Notes: generated by a model not told the origin, from the letters alone. Positions 51,445 through 62,300 are shown, numbered from the stretch's first letter. The stretch is 64,000 bases of DNA from Bryobacteraceae bacterium (GCA_025928545.1 JAICJH010000016.1:1-64000), one strand, 5' to 3'. Program-made: numbers and translations.

Positions 51445-52773
51445 TCAGCGTACCAGGCAGGGACGTTTATTGTCGAACTTCCAGCCGGGGATTAGAAACT
51501 GCATGGCGGCGGCGTCGTTGCGGGCCGCGGTGCCGATGGAGTTGTAGAGCGCATTGGCCTGCGCCACCTGTTGCATGTCGATCTCGACGCCGAGGCCCGG
51601 TCTGTCCGGGACCATGAGTTGGCCATCGACAATCCGCAGCGGCTCTTTGGTGATTCGCTGGCCATCCTGCCAGATCCAGTGTGTATCGATAGCGGTGATG
51701 TTGCCGGGCGCGGCTGCCGCGACATGGGTGAACATGGCAAGCGAGACATCGAAGTGATTATTCGAGTGCGAGCCCCAGGTCAGGCCCCATTCTTTGCAGA
51801 TTTGCGCTACGCGCACGGAACCCTGCATGGTCCAGAAATGCGGGTCGGCGAGGGGGATATCGACGGAATGCAGCTGGATCGAGTGGGTGAGTTGTCGCCA
51901 GTCCGTCGCGATCATGTTGGTTGCGGTCGGAATGCCGGTGGCGCGGCGGAATTCCGCCATGATTTCGCGGCCGGAGTAACCGTCTTCAGCGCCGCAGGGA
52001 TCTTCCGCGTAGGCCAGGAATTTCTGATTACGGCAGAGCGCAATAGCTTCCTGGAGGCTCCATGCGCCGTTCGGATCGATGGAAATGCGGGCCTGCGGGA
52101 AGCGGGCGGCGAGAGCGGCACAGGCTTCCATTTCCTGCTCACCGGGCAGTACGCCGCCTTTCAATTTGAAGTGGCGGAAGCCGTAGCGGGCATGGGTTGC
52201 CTCCGCCAGCCGGACGATGGCAGCGGGTGTGAGGGCGGGTTCGTTCCGAAGATGGAGCCAATCGTCGGTCGCGGAGACGTCGTCGGAGGGGTAGGGAAGA
52301 TTCGTTTTGCGAGGGTCCCCGATGTAGAAGAGATAGCCGAGAGTTTCGACATTTTTGCGTTGCTGGCCTTCGCCCAAAAGCGCCGCAACGGGGACGCCGA
52401 GAAATTTCCCGACCAGGTCGAGAAGCGCGGCCTCCACCGCTGTGACAGCGTGGATAGTGATCCGGTCGTCGAAAGTTTGTAAGCCCCTTCCTCCGGCGTC
52501 AAGGGTGGAAAACTGCGTACGCACCGAATTTAGAACGGCGTTGTAGTTTCCAATAACTTCGCCGATGACCAAAGGACGGGCATCTTCCAGCGTCTGGCGG
52601 ATGCGCTCCCCGCCCGGAACTTCGCCAACCCCTGTGTTGCCAGCACTATCCGTGAGGATGACCAGATTGCGGATAAAGTAAGGGCCGTGCGCCCCACTAA
52701 GATTGAGCAGCATCCGATCGTAACCGGCAATCGGGACGACCTGCATCGATTGAACAACCGGCGAACTCATCAT
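51445..52773 (-). CDS. gudD: Glucarate dehydratase
   Basis: This enolase-superfamily enzyme dehydrates D-glucarate to 5-keto-4-deoxyglucarate. I start at 52773 (442 residues, close to the 446 of E. coli), where the ATG overlaps the transporter stop; the frame stays open far upstream through the transporter gene, but that part is a shadow. Active-site elements are FRHFKLKGG (base lysine), [25 protein letters not shown] and [11 protein letters not shown] with the second base histidine. The order in the unit is garD-gudP-gudD-garL-garR. Confidence 0.95.
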   Translation of the reverse strand: MMSSPVVQSMQVVPIAGYDRMLLNLSGAHGPYFIRNLVILTDSAGNTGVGEVPGGERIRQTLEDARPLVIGEVIGNYNAVLNSVRTQFSTLDAGGRGLQTFDDRITIHAVTAVEAALLDLVGKFLGVPVAALLGEGQQRKNVETLGYLFYIGDPRKTNLPYPSDDVSATDDWLHLRNEPALTPAAIVRLAEATHARYGFRHFKLKGGVLPGEQEMEACAALAARFPQARISIDPNGAWSLQEAIALCRNQKFLAYAEDPCGAEDGYSGREIMAEFRRATGIPTATNMIATDWRQLTHSIQLHSVDIPLADPHFWTMQGSVRVAQICKEWGLTWGSHSNNHFDVSLAMFTHVAAAAPGNITAIDTHWIWQDGQRITKEPLRIVDGQLMVPDRPGLGVEIDMQQVAQANALYNSIGTAARNDAAAMQFLIPGWKFDNKRPCLVR

Positions 52774-54104
52774 ATTGTCCGCAGCTCGACTCTTTTGATT
52801 TCTCCAACGATAAAGAGGTAGGAAAAAATCGTAATTGCCGCGTGGATGGCGACGTAGACAAGCGCCCCCCGATAGGACTTCGTGTGCTGCACGATGTAGC
52901 CGATGATCAGGGGAGTTGTGATTGTGGTCAGATTGCCGCACATGTTGAACAGGCCGCCGCTGAGGCCGGCGATTTGTTTTGGCGAGGTGTCGGCGACGAC
53001 CGCCCAGCCGAGGGCGCCGATGCCTTTGCCCAGAAAGGCCAGGGACATGAGCAATACGACGATCCATTCGGCTTCCACGTAATTGCAGAGGACCATCGAC
53101 ATGGAAAGGAGCATTCCGGCGACGATCGGCAGCTTTCTGGAGAGCGACAGGGAGCGGCCGCTTTTCAGCATGGCGTCGGAGAACAGGCCTCCCACGATGC
53201 CTCCGGCAAAGCCGCACAGGGCGGGAAGGGAGGCCGTGAAGCCGGCCTTCAGGATCGACATATGGCGCTCCTGGACCAGATAAACAGGAAACCAGGTGGC
53301 AAAGAAGACGGTAATGGTGGTGATGCAGTATTGGCCCAGGTAGACTCCGGCCAGCATGCGGTTCCCGAGGAGTTGGCCGATTGCCGTCCACTGCGAAGGG
53401 CCGCTCGGGGTTGCTGCCGGCGTCTCCATGTTGATGAGAGCGCCACCGCGTTCGATGAAGGCCAGTTCGGTACTGCTGACGCGGGGGTGATGCGCGGGGC
53501 TGTAGACCGTTTTCATCCAGATTGCCGCCATCACGATTCCGAGGGCGCCGGTCACGAAGAAGACCCAGGTCCAGCCGAATTCGTGCGTGATCCAGCCGGA
53601 GAGGGGGGCAAAGAGGAAAGTGGCGAAGTACTGGCTGGAATTGAACACCGCAGCCGCGGTGCCGCGCTCGCTGGTGGGGAACCATGCGGCGACAATGCGG
53701 CTGTTGGCGGGAAACGCGGGCGCTTCGGCAAGGCCGAGCAGCAAGCGGAGGCCGAAAAAGACGACTAAAGCCGCAGTTGCGTGAAAGACTCCCGCATAGC
53801 CCTGGAGGAACGTAAAAATCGACCAGCTCAAAACGCTGACGGCATAGACGTTGCGGGACCCGAAGCGGTCGAGCAACCAGCCACCGGGGATTTGGGCGAC
53901 GACGTAAGTCCAGCCGAAGGCCGAAAACAGGTAACCGAGTTGCTGGGCGTTGAATCCCAGTTGTTTCGAGGCCGCGGGGCCAGCCATGGAGAGCGTGGCG
54001 CGGCTCGCATAGTTCAGGGTGGAGACGATGAAGATCATCGCGAGAACCGTGTAGCGGGTACGGGTGGTTCTCTGGTTGGCGGGAGTTGGGGCCACGGACT
54101 TCAT
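52770..54104 (-). CDS. gudP: Glucarate/galactarate transporter (MFS, ACS family)
   Basis: This proton symporter imports D-glucarate and galactarate. I start at the ATG at 54104 (444 residues); a TTG at 54155 overlapping garD would add 17 residues. The pattern follows E. coli GudP closely: [96 protein letters not shown] and the terminal GEIKRVEL. Twelve membrane helices are expected. It ends in an ATGA overlap with gudD. Confidence 0.94.
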   Translation of the reverse strand: MKSVAPTPANQRTTRTRYTVLAMIFIVSTLNYASRATLSMAGPAASKQLGFNAQQLGYLFSAFGWTYVVAQIPGGWLLDRFGSRNVYAVSVLSWSIFTFLQGYAGVFHATAALVVFFGLRLLLGLAEAPAFPANSRIVAAWFPTSERGTAAAVFNSSQYFATFLFAPLSGWITHEFGWTWVFFVTGALGIVMAAIWMKTVYSPAHHPRVSSTELAFIERGGALINMETPAATPSGPSQWTAIGQLLGNRMLAGVYLGQYCITTITVFFATWFPVYLVQERHMSILKAGFTASLPALCGFAGGIVGGLFSDAMLKSGRSLSLSRKLPIVAGMLLSMSMVLCNYVEAEWIVVLLMSLAFLGKGIGALGWAVVADTSPKQIAGLSGGLFNMCGNLTTITTPLIIGYIVQHTKSYRGALVYVAIHAAITIFSYLFIVGEIKRVELRTI

Positions 54105-54151
54105 ATTGTATGGCAGGGCGTCGTGTTCGTGGCGCAGCTCCCGCTGCGCTA

Positions 54152-55660
54152 TCAAGTAACGGGGCCGGGGTTGAAAGGCGCCAGGGCATTGGCCAGGCCC
54201 CAGTGTTCGGCCCAGGTCTTGCGGCCGCTGGCGGCATCCAGCATCAGGCGGAACAACTCCATGCCGACATCTTCCACAGTGGCGTTACCCGTCGCAATGC
54301 GCCCGGCGTCGATATCAATCAAGTCGTGCCACTTTTCGGCTAATGCAGTACGAGAAGAAACTTTGATCACCGGCACCAGAGCGAGGCCATAGGGGCTGCC
54401 CTCGCCGGTGGTGAACACGTGCATGTTCATGGACGCCAGTTGCTGGGTGCCGCAGATGAAGTCGCTGGCAGGAGTTGCTGCGAACACCAGTCCCTTTGCG
54501 GTGACCTTTTCGCCATGTGAGGCAACCGCGCGAATGGCAGTGCTCCCGGCTTTGGCCACGCTGCCCAGCGCTTTTTCAACGATATTGGCGAGTCCGCCGC
54601 GTTTGTTACCCGGAGTTGTATTGGCGCTGCGATCAGTGCGGCCCCCCGCCAGATAATCGTCATACCATTGCATTTCGCGGATCAGGGCGCGAGCGATGTC
54701 CGGAGTTTCGGCTCGCGGGGTGAGGAGATGAATCGCATCGCGCACTTCGGTGACTTCCGAGAACATGACGGTGGCGCCGGCGCGGACGAGAAGGTCCGCC
54801 GCGGCACCTACTGCCGGATTGCAGGTGACGCCGGAGAAGGCATCGCTGCCACCGCATTGGAGGCCAACCACGAGATCCGACGCGGGGCAAGTTTGCCGGC
54901 GCCGGCGATCGAGGACAGCGAGCCGCTTTTCCGCAGCTTCCATGATGAGAGAAACCATTTCGGCGAAACCGCGATGGTCCTGGAGCCGAATTACATTGCC
55001 GGTTTCGAGCACGGGGAAATCGTGGCTGAACAGCAGGGCGGGTTGCATCTTTTCGCACCCGAGACTGACTACCAGCGGTTGGGCAGCCATGTTCGCATGC
55101 AGAGATATATGACGCAGCGTTGCGATGGGCACGGCCGCGCCCGGGGCGTTGATGGCTACTCCACATCCATAGGAATGTGTGACGGCGACGACATCATCCA
55201 CGTGGGGAAAGCGGGGAAGCAGTTCGGTCTTAATACGACGGGCGGCGTATTCGACGGTGGGGGCGACGCACTGGACGGTGGTTGCGATGCCGAGAATATT
55301 GCGGGTGCCAACGCTGCCATCGGGATTGCGGTAGCCCTCAAATGTGTAACCGCTCAGCGGCGGAAGAGTTGCGGGAACCGCGGTGGACAACGGGAGCCGA
55401 TCGAGCGGCGGGGGCAGGGGCATCTCGATCAGATCTTCATGGACCCACGAACCCATGGGAATCGGGCGATTGGCACGACCGATTGCCTGGCCATAGCGCA
55501 GAATGGGGTCGCCCGGTTCGAAATCACGCAGTGCAATTTTGTGGGATTGCGGAATCCGCTCGCGCGCCACGATACCGCCCGGCAGTTCGGAGCCCGCCGC
55601 AGCCCCATCCGGGTGGACGATGATGGCTACGTTATCGCTGCGATTCACGCGAACATACAT
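54152..55660 (-). CDS. garD: Galactarate dehydratase
   Basis: This UxaA/GarD-family, iron-dependent lyase converts galactarate to 5-keto-4-deoxyglucarate. The 502-residue protein has an N-terminal SAF-type domain ([22 protein letters not shown]), the linker [19 protein letters not shown], and the UxaA C-terminal core ([48 protein letters not shown]). It is first in the sugar-acid operon. Altronate dehydratase is the main alternative; the neighbouring gudP, gudD, garL and garR favour GarD. Confidence 0.92.
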   Translation of the reverse strand: MYVRVNRSDNVAIIVHPDGAAAGSELPGGIVARERIPQSHKIALRDFEPGDPILRYGQAIGRANRPIPMGSWVHEDLIEMPLPPPLDRLPLSTAVPATLPPLSGYTFEGYRNPDGSVGTRNILGIATTVQCVAPTVEYAARRIKTELLPRFPHVDDVVAVTHSYGCGVAINAPGAAVPIATLRHISLHANMAAQPLVVSLGCEKMQPALLFSHDFPVLETGNVIRLQDHRGFAEMVSLIMEAAEKRLAVLDRRRRQTCPASDLVVGLQCGGSDAFSGVTCNPAVGAAADLLVRAGATVMFSEVTEVRDAIHLLTPRAETPDIARALIREMQWYDDYLAGGRTDRSANTTPGNKRGGLANIVEKALGSVAKAGSTAIRAVASHGEKVTAKGLVFAATPASDFICGTQQLASMNMHVFTTGEGSPYGLALVPVIKVSSRTALAEKWHDLIDIDAGRIATGNATVEDVGMELFRLMLDAASGRKTWAEHWGLANALAPFNPGPVT

Positions 55661-55789
55661 ATTTCGATTCTATTCGCGGCTGATGCGCGCCAATGATGTA
55701 CTAAAACATACGCCCCCAAGACACCTTGCCCCGACTTTGAGCATCTAATAGTTTCGGGCACGACTGCGCCGTTGTGCTTTCACCAGGAA

Positions 55790-58700
55790 ATGTGGATCGT
55801 ACGCGTCGCGCTTTCGCGGCCTTATACATTTGTTGTTCTCGCTATATTGATTCTGCTCGGGAGTCCGCTGGTGATTCTGCGCACCCCGACGGACATCTTC
55901 CCGAATATCGACATTCCAGTCATCGCGGTCATCTGGACGTACGGCGGTCTGAGCGCCGAAGCCATGGAAGGCCATATCTCGTCGGTGTTCGAGCGTAACC
56001 TCACGACGACGGTAAATGACATCGAGCACATTGAATCTTTCACTGTCAGCGGGCGCACAATCATCAAGATCTTCCTGCAACCCGGCGCCAGCGTGGATGC
56101 GGCCACAGCTCAGGTGACGGCAATCTCTCAGACCGCTGTCAGACAAATGCCGCCAGGCGCTACGCCACCGTTCATCCTGACCTTCAATGCGTCCACGGTG
56201 CCGATCATCCAACTGGCACTTTCCAGCAAAACTCTTTCAGAAGCTCAGCTCAACGACCTAAGCCTGAACTCGGTACGCACGCAACTCGTCACGATACCAG
56301 GGGCTGCCATTCCGTATCCGTATGGGGGCAAATCCCGGCAGGTGAATGTGAGTCTGAACCCGGGATTGCTGCAGGCGAAGCGCCTTTCCGCGGCTGACGT
56401 AGTCGCCGCACTTGGCACTCAGAATCTGATCCTGCCCTCGGGTACGGCAAAAATCGATCAATTCCACTACGACATCGACCTGAATTCTACCCCGCTCACG
56501 GTTGCGGAGATGAACGACTTCCCGCTGAAGATCGTCAACGGCGCTCCTATTTTCGTGCGGGACGTCGCCACCGTTGCCGATGGATTTGCTCCGCAGACGA
56601 ATATCGTGCGTCTGGACGGGCTGCGCGGAACGTTGTTATCGGTGATGAAGAACGGAGATGCTTCCACGTTGAGCGTGGTGCAGGGCGTCAACGACGTTTT
56701 GCCCAGAATCAAATCGACTCTGCCGAAGGAACTCAAGATAGAGGCGCTCGCGGATCAGTCGATCTTCGTGCGGGCCGCGGTGAGCGGCGTGGTGCGCGAA
56801 GCCATCATCGCCGCGTGCCTGACCGGCATCATGATTCTGATCTTCCTCGGAAGCTGGCGCAGCACTCTGATCATTGCGATTTCCATTCCGCTTTCAATTT
56901 TGGTTTCGATCTGCGTTCTGAGCGCGATTCACCAGACGATCAACATCATGACGCTTGGAGGCCTGGCTCTGGCGGTCGGCATTCTGGTGGATGACGCCAC
57001 GGTTGAAATCGAGAACGTGAATCGAAATCTCGAGGAAGGGAAGGAAACGCGCCAGGCGATTCTGGATGGCGCTCAGCAGATCGCGGTTCCGGCGCTGGTT
57101 TCCACACTCTGCATTTGCATCGTGTTTATCCCGATGTTTTTCATGAACGGTGTGGCGAAGTATCTTTTTGTGCCACTGGCCGAGGCGGTTGTGTTCGCGA
57201 TGCTGGCCTCATATCTACTGTCGCGCACGCTGGTGCCGACGCTGGCTTTGTATTTGCTGCGGAAGCCGCAACACGAGCAGGTGCGTACGCGCAATCCTCT
57301 TAAGTTGCTGCAGCAGGCGTTTGAGCGCGGATTTGAGAGACTTCGGTTAAGTTATCAACTGACGCTGACCACCTGCGTACATCGCCGCTGGATCTTCATC
57401 CCGCTTTTCCTTGCCGCATGCGCGTGCGTATGTCTCCTGTTCCCATGGTTGGGGCAGGACTTCTTTCCGACGAGCGATAACGGCCAGTTCCGGCTGCATT
57501 TCCGCGACAAGACGGGAACCCGGATCGAAGAGACTGCGCGGTTGTGCGACCTGATCGATCAGACTATCCGGCGCACCATTCCGCCGAGTGAACTACAGAG
57601 CATTGTCGACAACATGGGGTTGCCTTTCAGCGGCATCAATACGACGTACAGTAATACCGGTGTGATCGGGGAAGAAGATACGGATATTCTGGTGTCGCTA
57701 AAAGACGGTCACCGGCCAACGCAGGAATTGGTAAAGCAACTGCGTCCACTGCTGAACCGGGAATATCCGGGTACGCTTTTCTACTTCCTGCCCGCCGATA
57801 TGATCACCCAGATCCTCGATTTCGGCCTGCCGGCCCCCATTGACGTTCAGGTTGATGGAGTGGATCTGCAAGGCAACCGAAAAGTCGCGGAGCAGATGCT
57901 GTCGCAAATCGGGCAGGTGCCGGGGGTGGTGGATGCGCGGATCCAGCAGCCATTCGATCAGCCGAAATTTCATATCACTGTCGACAGGACCAAGGCCTAC
58001 CAGGCAGGTTTGACGCAGGAGGATGTCGCCAGCAGTCTGCTCGTCACGCTGAGCGGCAGTTTCCAGACGAGTCCGACTTTCTTTCTGAATCCGGTGAACG
58101 GGGTGAAGTACAGCGTGGTGACGCAATCGCCGCAATATCGAATGGAATCGCTGGAGGATCTGCGCAATATTCCGATTACGACTCGCGGCGGTACAGGGTC
58201 GGAGATTCTCAGCGACATCAGTTCCATATCGCGCACATCCGAGATGCCGGAAATATCACACTACAATCTGCACCGGATCATCGACATCTATGGATCGGTG
58301 GAAGGACGCGATCTGGGAGCGGCGGGAAAAGAGATTCAGCACATTGTGGATGCGGCGGGCAAACATCTGCCGCGCGGGTCCAGGATTATTGTCAGGGGCC
58401 AGGTGGACACGATGAAGTCGTCTTACACCGGACTGGTGGCAGGGCTGGGGGTAGCCATCGTCCTGATCTATTTCCTGATTGTGGTGAATTTTCAATCCTG
58501 GCTCGATCCGTTCATCATCATCAGCGCCCTGCCGGCGGCGCTGGCTGGAATTGTGTTGTTTCTTTTTCTGAGCGCGACTCGACTAAGCGTGCCGGCTCTG
58601 ATGGGTTCGATCATGTGCATGGGGATCGCGACGGCGAACAGCATTCTGGTTGTGGCATTTGCGCGCGAACGGCTCAGCCACCATAACGATGCGCTGGAGG

Positions 58701-58987
58701 CCGCGATTGAGGCTGGATACACGCGCTTCCGGCCGGTGGTGATGACAGCGCTTGCAATGATGATCGGCATGGTGCCGATGGCTATGGGCTTTGGCGAAGG
58801 AGGCGAGCAGAATGCGCCGCTGGGCCGCGCAGTCATCGGCGGTTTGATATTTGCCACGATTGCTACGCTTTTCTTCGTTCCCGCGGTATTTGGTTTGCTG
58901 CATGGTCTGCGAAAACGTTCCGGGGCGCAGCCCGCGCGGGTCGGCACCGAGCCAGTGCATCCCGGTCTGGAGCCACTTCACAGATGA
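55790..58987 (+). CDS. RND-family efflux permease
   Basis: This proton-driven inner-membrane pump of the AcrB/MexB type has 1065 residues from the ATG at 55790 (MWIVRVALSRPYTFVVLAIL), which follows CAGGAA. It shows two sets of membrane helices around large periplasmic loops. The first helix is at 10-30, and the TM4 proton-relay segment GILVDDATVEIENVNRNLEEG lies near 400. A second helix group starts at about 540 and a third (about 890-1060) ends GLLHGLRKR. The substrate cannot be read from sequence. It is coupled to its adaptor; no outer-membrane channel gene follows. Confidence 0.94.
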   Translation: MWIVRVALSRPYTFVVLAILILLGSPLVILRTPTDIFPNIDIPVIAVIWTYGGLSAEAMEGHISSVFERNLTTTVNDIEHIESFTVSGRTIIKIFLQPGASVDAATAQVTAISQTAVRQMPPGATPPFILTFNASTVPIIQLALSSKTLSEAQLNDLSLNSVRTQLVTIPGAAIPYPYGGKSRQVNVSLNPGLLQAKRLSAADVVAALGTQNLILPSGTAKIDQFHYDIDLNSTPLTVAEMNDFPLKIVNGAPIFVRDVATVADGFAPQTNIVRLDGLRGTLLSVMKNGDASTLSVVQGVNDVLPRIKSTLPKELKIEALADQSIFVRAAVSGVVREAIIAACLTGIMILIFLGSWRSTLIIAISIPLSILVSICVLSAIHQTINIMTLGGLALAVGILVDDATVEIENVNRNLEEGKETRQAILDGAQQIAVPALVSTLCICIVFIPMFFMNGVAKYLFVPLAEAVVFAMLASYLLSRTLVPTLALYLLRKPQHEQVRTRNPLKLLQQAFERGFERLRLSYQLTLTTCVHRRWIFIPLFLAACACVCLLFPWLGQDFFPTSDNGQFRLHFRDKTGTRIEETARLCDLIDQTIRRTIPPSELQSIVDNMGLPFSGINTTYSNTGVIGEEDTDILVSLKDGHRPTQELVKQLRPLLNREYPGTLFYFLPADMITQILDFGLPAPIDVQVDGVDLQGNRKVAEQMLSQIGQVPGVVDARIQQPFDQPKFHITVDRTKAYQAGLTQEDVASSLLVTLSGSFQTSPTFFLNPVNGVKYSVVTQSPQYRMESLEDLRNIPITTRGGTGSEILSDISSISRTSEMPEISHYNLHRIIDIYGSVEGRDLGAAGKEIQHIVDAAGKHLPRGSRIIVRGQVDTMKSSYTGLVAGLGVAIVLIYFLIVVNFQSWLDPFIIISALPAALAGIVLFLFLSATRLSVPALMGSIMCMGIATANSILVVAFARERLSHHNDALEAAIEAGYTRFRPVVMTALAMMIGMVPMAMGFGEGGEQNAPLGRAVIGGLIFATIATLFFVPAVFGLLHGLRKRSGAQPARVGTEPVHPGLEPLHR

Positions 58988-60201
58988 TTGAAAACGGCGT
59001 TACCACCCAGGCGAATACTGCTCCGCCGCCTGCCCAAACTCAGCCAACCCAGCCGCCGTCTGCCCCGCGACGAATGAGCGCGGCCGCAATTTTGTTTTTT
59101 ATTGTTGTGGCGGCGGCTTTGGGCTTTTTTGTCTACCGGGGAATTGGAGCCCGCGTTTCAGCCGAATCCACTCTGGTTCGGGAAACGCGCGAGTCTTCCA
59201 TACTCGATGTCGCGGTGACTCATCCAAAGTTTGTGACCGGCGCCCAGGAAGTTGTGCTGCCGGGCAACGCGCAGGCTTTCATCGATGCGCCGATCTACGC
59301 ACGGACGAGCGGTTATCTCCGGAAGTGGAACGCCGATATCGGCACGCGTGTGCAGAAGGGTGAAGTTCTGGCCGAAATCGAATCGCCGGAAATAGATGCG
59401 CAGCTGTTACAGGCCAAGGCAAATCTGGCTACCGCGAATGCCAACCTCCAGCTCGCGCAGACGCAGGCGACCCGTTGGCAATCGTTGATCAGGACCAACG
59501 CAGTGTCGCAGGACGAAGTGGATCAGAAGACGGGCGCCATGAACGCCGACAAGGCGATTGTCACCGCGGACGAGGCCAACGTGCACAATCTGGAGCAGCA
59601 GGCTGCTTTTGAAAAAGTGACCGCGCCTTTCGATGGCGTAGTGACGGCGCGGCGGACCGATGTGGGATCTCTCATCAACGCGGGTGTGGGCGCGGGCGCC
59701 ACGGAACTGTTCCATGTGGCCGCTATCGATCGTCTGCGGGTGTTCGTCAACGTTCCGGAGCAGGATAGCCGGGCTGCGCAGGGCGGGGCAACAGCGTCGC
59801 TCTACCTGACGGAGTTTCCGGGCCGTACCTTTACCGGTACAATTGCCCGCAACGCGAACTCAATTGATCCCGCCTCGCGTACGCTGCTGGTTGAGATCGA
59901 TGTGGATAATCACGCAGGCTTGCTGCTGCCAGGCGCTTATGTGTCGGTACACCTGAAATTGCCCGGGACAGCAAAAGCGATGACAATACCGGCGAATACG
60001 ATGCTTTTCCGCTCTGAAGGGCTGCGAGTGGCGCTCGTCAAAGATGGCAAGGCCGAGATGACCCCTGTGCACGTAGGGCGCGATTTTGGCGACTCCCTTG
60101 AGATCGTAGACGGGCTCAAGATCTCCGATTCGCTGATTGTCAATCCGCCGGATTCGCTGGTTTCGGGGACAGCGGTGCGGGTGCTGGCGTCGGGTCGTTA
60201 G
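58984..60201 (+). CDS. RND efflux periplasmic adaptor (membrane fusion protein)
   Basis: The 405-residue protein links the RND pump to an outer-membrane channel. A Pro/Gln/Thr-rich N-terminus precedes a membrane anchor (about 36-52, AAILFFIVVAAALGFFVYRG). The lipoyl/barrel segments are IYARTSGYLRKWNADIGTRVQKGEVLAEIESPE and VTAPFDGVVTARRTDVGSLI, with an alpha-hairpin between. A beta-barrel domain and membrane-proximal domain follow, ending in SGTAVRVLASGR. It overlaps the permease by four bases and converges with the ligase gene, overlapping it by 62 bases. Confidence 0.93.
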   Translation: MIENGVTTQANTAPPPAQTQPTQPPSAPRRMSAAAILFFIVVAAALGFFVYRGIGARVSAESTLVRETRESSILDVAVTHPKFVTGAQEVVLPGNAQAFIDAPIYARTSGYLRKWNADIGTRVQKGEVLAEIESPEIDAQLLQAKANLATANANLQLAQTQATRWQSLIRTNAVSQDEVDQKTGAMNADKAIVTADEANVHNLEQQAAFEKVTAPFDGVVTARRTDVGSLINAGVGAGATELFHVAAIDRLRVFVNVPEQDSRAAQGGATASLYLTEFPGRTFTGTIARNANSIDPASRTLLVEIDVDNHAGLLLPGAYVSVHLKLPGTAKAMTIPANTMLFRSEGLRVALVKDGKAEMTPVHVGRDFGDSLEIVDGLKISDSLIVNPPDSLVSGTAVRVLASGR

Positions 60202-61732
60202 AACCGGGAAATCCGGCGAGCATTTTCACCGTCGCAAAGGTATCCGCTTCCTGAGGCGACTTATCCGCGCGATATCGTTTCACGCGCGCAAAGCGCAGCG
60301 CGAAACCACTTTCATATCGCGGACTCTGCTGGATATCGCTGTAAGCAATCTCCACGACGATTTTCGGCTCAACGAAAACGGTATAGCTATCGCGCGAAGT
60401 TTCGAGAGCGAGCAGTTGTTCGGTTTGCCAGCGGAGCATTTCATCCGTCATGCCCTTGAAGGTTTTGCCCAGCATGGCGTAGCCGCCGTTTTCCGTATCG
60501 CGCGCGCCGAGGTGCAGATTGCTGAGCCAGCCCGTGCGGCGTCCGCTGCCCCATTCCGCGGCGAGAATCACGAGATCGAGGGTGTGAACCTTCTTGATCT
60601 TGAGCCATGTGTTGCCGCGCGCACCAGCCGCATAAAGGGACGATGTCGCCTTCGCCATGATGCCTTCGTGGCCGTTTTCGAGCGAAGCACGGAGGAATTC
60701 GGCGGCTGCTTCGGGGGTGGACGCAGTCATATGCGGAACGAGGTGTTGCGGCGGCGCCAACGTGGTGAGGATTGTGAAACGCTCGGCTTGAGGATGATCG
60801 ATCAGGGGTTGCCCGTCGCAATAGAGGATGTCGAACCAGACGGGAGTCAGGGGAAGTTCTGTGCGCAGACGCTCCAGTTCGATCTTGCGCCCAAAGCGCC
60901 GCATCGTGACCTGAAATGGCTGAGGGCGTCCGTCCGGCGCGAAGCTGATGACCTCGCCATCGAGGATGAGTTCGCGGGCAGGAAGGGCACGAACGGCTTC
61001 CACGACTTCCGGCACCGAAGAAGTCACGTCGTTGAGGGCGCGGGTGTAGATGCGGACTTCGTCGTCGCGTTTGTGAGCCTGAATGCGCGCGCCGTCGAGT
61101 TTGTATTCAAGGGCGGCTTCTTCCATTTCCGCGAGAGCGGTTTCGACGTCGGGCGCGGGCTGGGCCAGCATCGGGTGAACGGGCCGGAACAGTTGAATGG
61201 AGTAAGCGTCGAGCGCGGTGTCGCCCGATTCGAGAAGGGATCTGGCGACGCGCGCGGTATCGCCGGCCATCATGGCGGCTCGGCGAATGCGATCGATGTC
61301 GACGCCGGAAGCTCGGGCGAGGGCTTCGAACATGAGGCCTTCGAGGGCTCCCTGGCGCAGGCCGCCTAAGTGCAACTCTTTCAGGAATTGCTGCTCGCCT
61401 GCTGTGGCGGCGGCCATGATGGTTTGGAGTTCGTTGCGTTTTCGGGGTTCGGAACCGGGTCCTTTTATGGTTGCGAGCGTGGCAAGTGCGCGGTCGACAT
61501 CGAGGATTTGGAGAGTTGGCGCGGGTGCCGGCGGTGCCTGGGAATCACGGACGACAGCGGACCCGATCCCGGTGCGGCCCTGTCTTGTGAAGCCGGACAG
61601 GAAGGAGACGACGATGTCGATTTCGTCGCCGCGCAGTTGGCTTAGCAGGTTGGCGAGGAGTTCGATTTTCGCCAGCCGTTTGGATGTGGCGGCGACCTGA
61701 GTTGAGGTGTCGACGATGTTTGCCAGTAGCAT
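60140..61732 (-). CDS. ATP-dependent DNA ligase
   Basis: The 530-residue enzyme seals nicks with ATP, in addition to the NAD-dependent LigA that bacteria normally have. The N-terminal DNA-binding domain (about 1-190) includes LSQLRGDEIDIVVSFLSG. The catalytic core has motif I EYKLDGARIQAHK with the AMP-lysine near residue 211, motif III ILDGEVISF, motif IV HEGIMAK, motif V NTWLKIKK, and an OB-fold C-terminus. It resembles the mycobacterial LigB type. No Ku or polymerase domain is nearby, so a specific repair pathway is not indicated. Confidence 0.93.
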   Translation of the reverse strand: MLLANIVDTSTQVAATSKRLAKIELLANLLSQLRGDEIDIVVSFLSGFTRQGRTGIGSAVVRDSQAPPAPAPTLQILDVDRALATLATIKGPGSEPRKRNELQTIMAAATAGEQQFLKELHLGGLRQGALEGLMFEALARASGVDIDRIRRAAMMAGDTARVARSLLESGDTALDAYSIQLFRPVHPMLAQPAPDVETALAEMEEAALEYKLDGARIQAHKRDDEVRIYTRALNDVTSSVPEVVEAVRALPARELILDGEVISFAPDGRPQPFQVTMRRFGRKIELERLRTELPLTPVWFDILYCDGQPLIDHPQAERFTILTTLAPPQHLVPHMTASTPEAAAEFLRASLENGHEGIMAKATSSLYAAGARGNTWLKIKKVHTLDLVILAAEWGSGRRTGWLSNLHLGARDTENGGYAMLGKTFKGMTDEMLRWQTEQLLALETSRDSYTVFVEPKIVVEIAYSDIQQSPRYESGFALRFARVKRYRADKSPQEADTFATVKMLAGFPGSNDPTPAPAPLSPKPANPAD

Positions 61733-61838
61733 GGCTTACGAGGCCAGTTTGGCATATATGGGCGTTGTTTTTGGTCGTCCGGGTGGGTGGCGGATAATGA
61801 TAAACGGCGGCGTGGTGACGATCGCTGAGTCGTTTCAG

Positions 61839-61879
<41 letters not shown>

Positions 61880-61980
61880 AGCAAGGGGAAATCCACAGAC
61901 ACCGCTGGAAAGGCAAAATGCTGATTTTGTGCGAGATGCATCAATTGGGCGTTTCCCGGAGTGTCTGGAATTATCCCCGG

Positions 61981-62016
61981 ACGGTTACAAAAACGGTTAC
62001 ATAAAAAGGTTGCGAT
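61981..62016. repeat. Tandem ACGGTTACA repeats, possible recombinase arm sites
   Basis: ACGGTTACA occurs at 61981-61989 and 61993-62001, 12 bases apart, each followed by an A-run, then a shorter relative GGTTGC with the same A-rich lead at 62002-62012. They lie about 100 bases inside the tRNA break. Similar short direct repeats serve as arm-type binding sites of tyrosine recombinases; that role is inferred from position. Confidence 0.45.
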
Positions 62017-62273
62017 CAGCGGCGGATTCGAGGCCTTTTGCTCTTGTCAGTCTCGGTCGAAATCGGTGGCCCTCGGCTCCGAAAACAGGTCGCGCAAACA
62101 ACGATCAGTGCCTCTTCCATCTCGCGGAATTTGATCCCCGTCCGGAACCTCTGCTGAATGCGCGCTTAGCCCGCTGCGGGTTTGCTTTGACCGCGCGAGA
62201 CCCGAGGGGAGTTCATCGAGATTGCCGCCGCGCAGCCTCCAGCGGGGAGATGGGTTTCATCACTTATTGCTGC

Positions 62274-62289
62274 TTCAGCATTTGTTGAA
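62274..62289. promoter_or_regulatory. Upstream operator-like repeat TTCAGCA-tt-TGTTGAA
   Basis: This near-perfect inverted repeat has one mismatch between its seven-base arms and shares the TGTTGAA arm with the perfect repeat at 62341-62358. The two copies are 67 bases apart and bracket the putative promoter, as expected for a cooperative autoregulator. Confidence 0.5.
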
Positions 62290-62300
62290 ATGATCGGCCT

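Noticed and set aside
51445-54237. A single 930-residue minus-strand frame joining glucarate dehydratase to upstream sequence
   Set aside because: Only the last 442 residues look like a protein family; the upstream part is a frame-shifted shadow of the gudP transporter and is rich in Arg, Pro and His. The real start is the ATG at 52773 overlapping the gudP stop.
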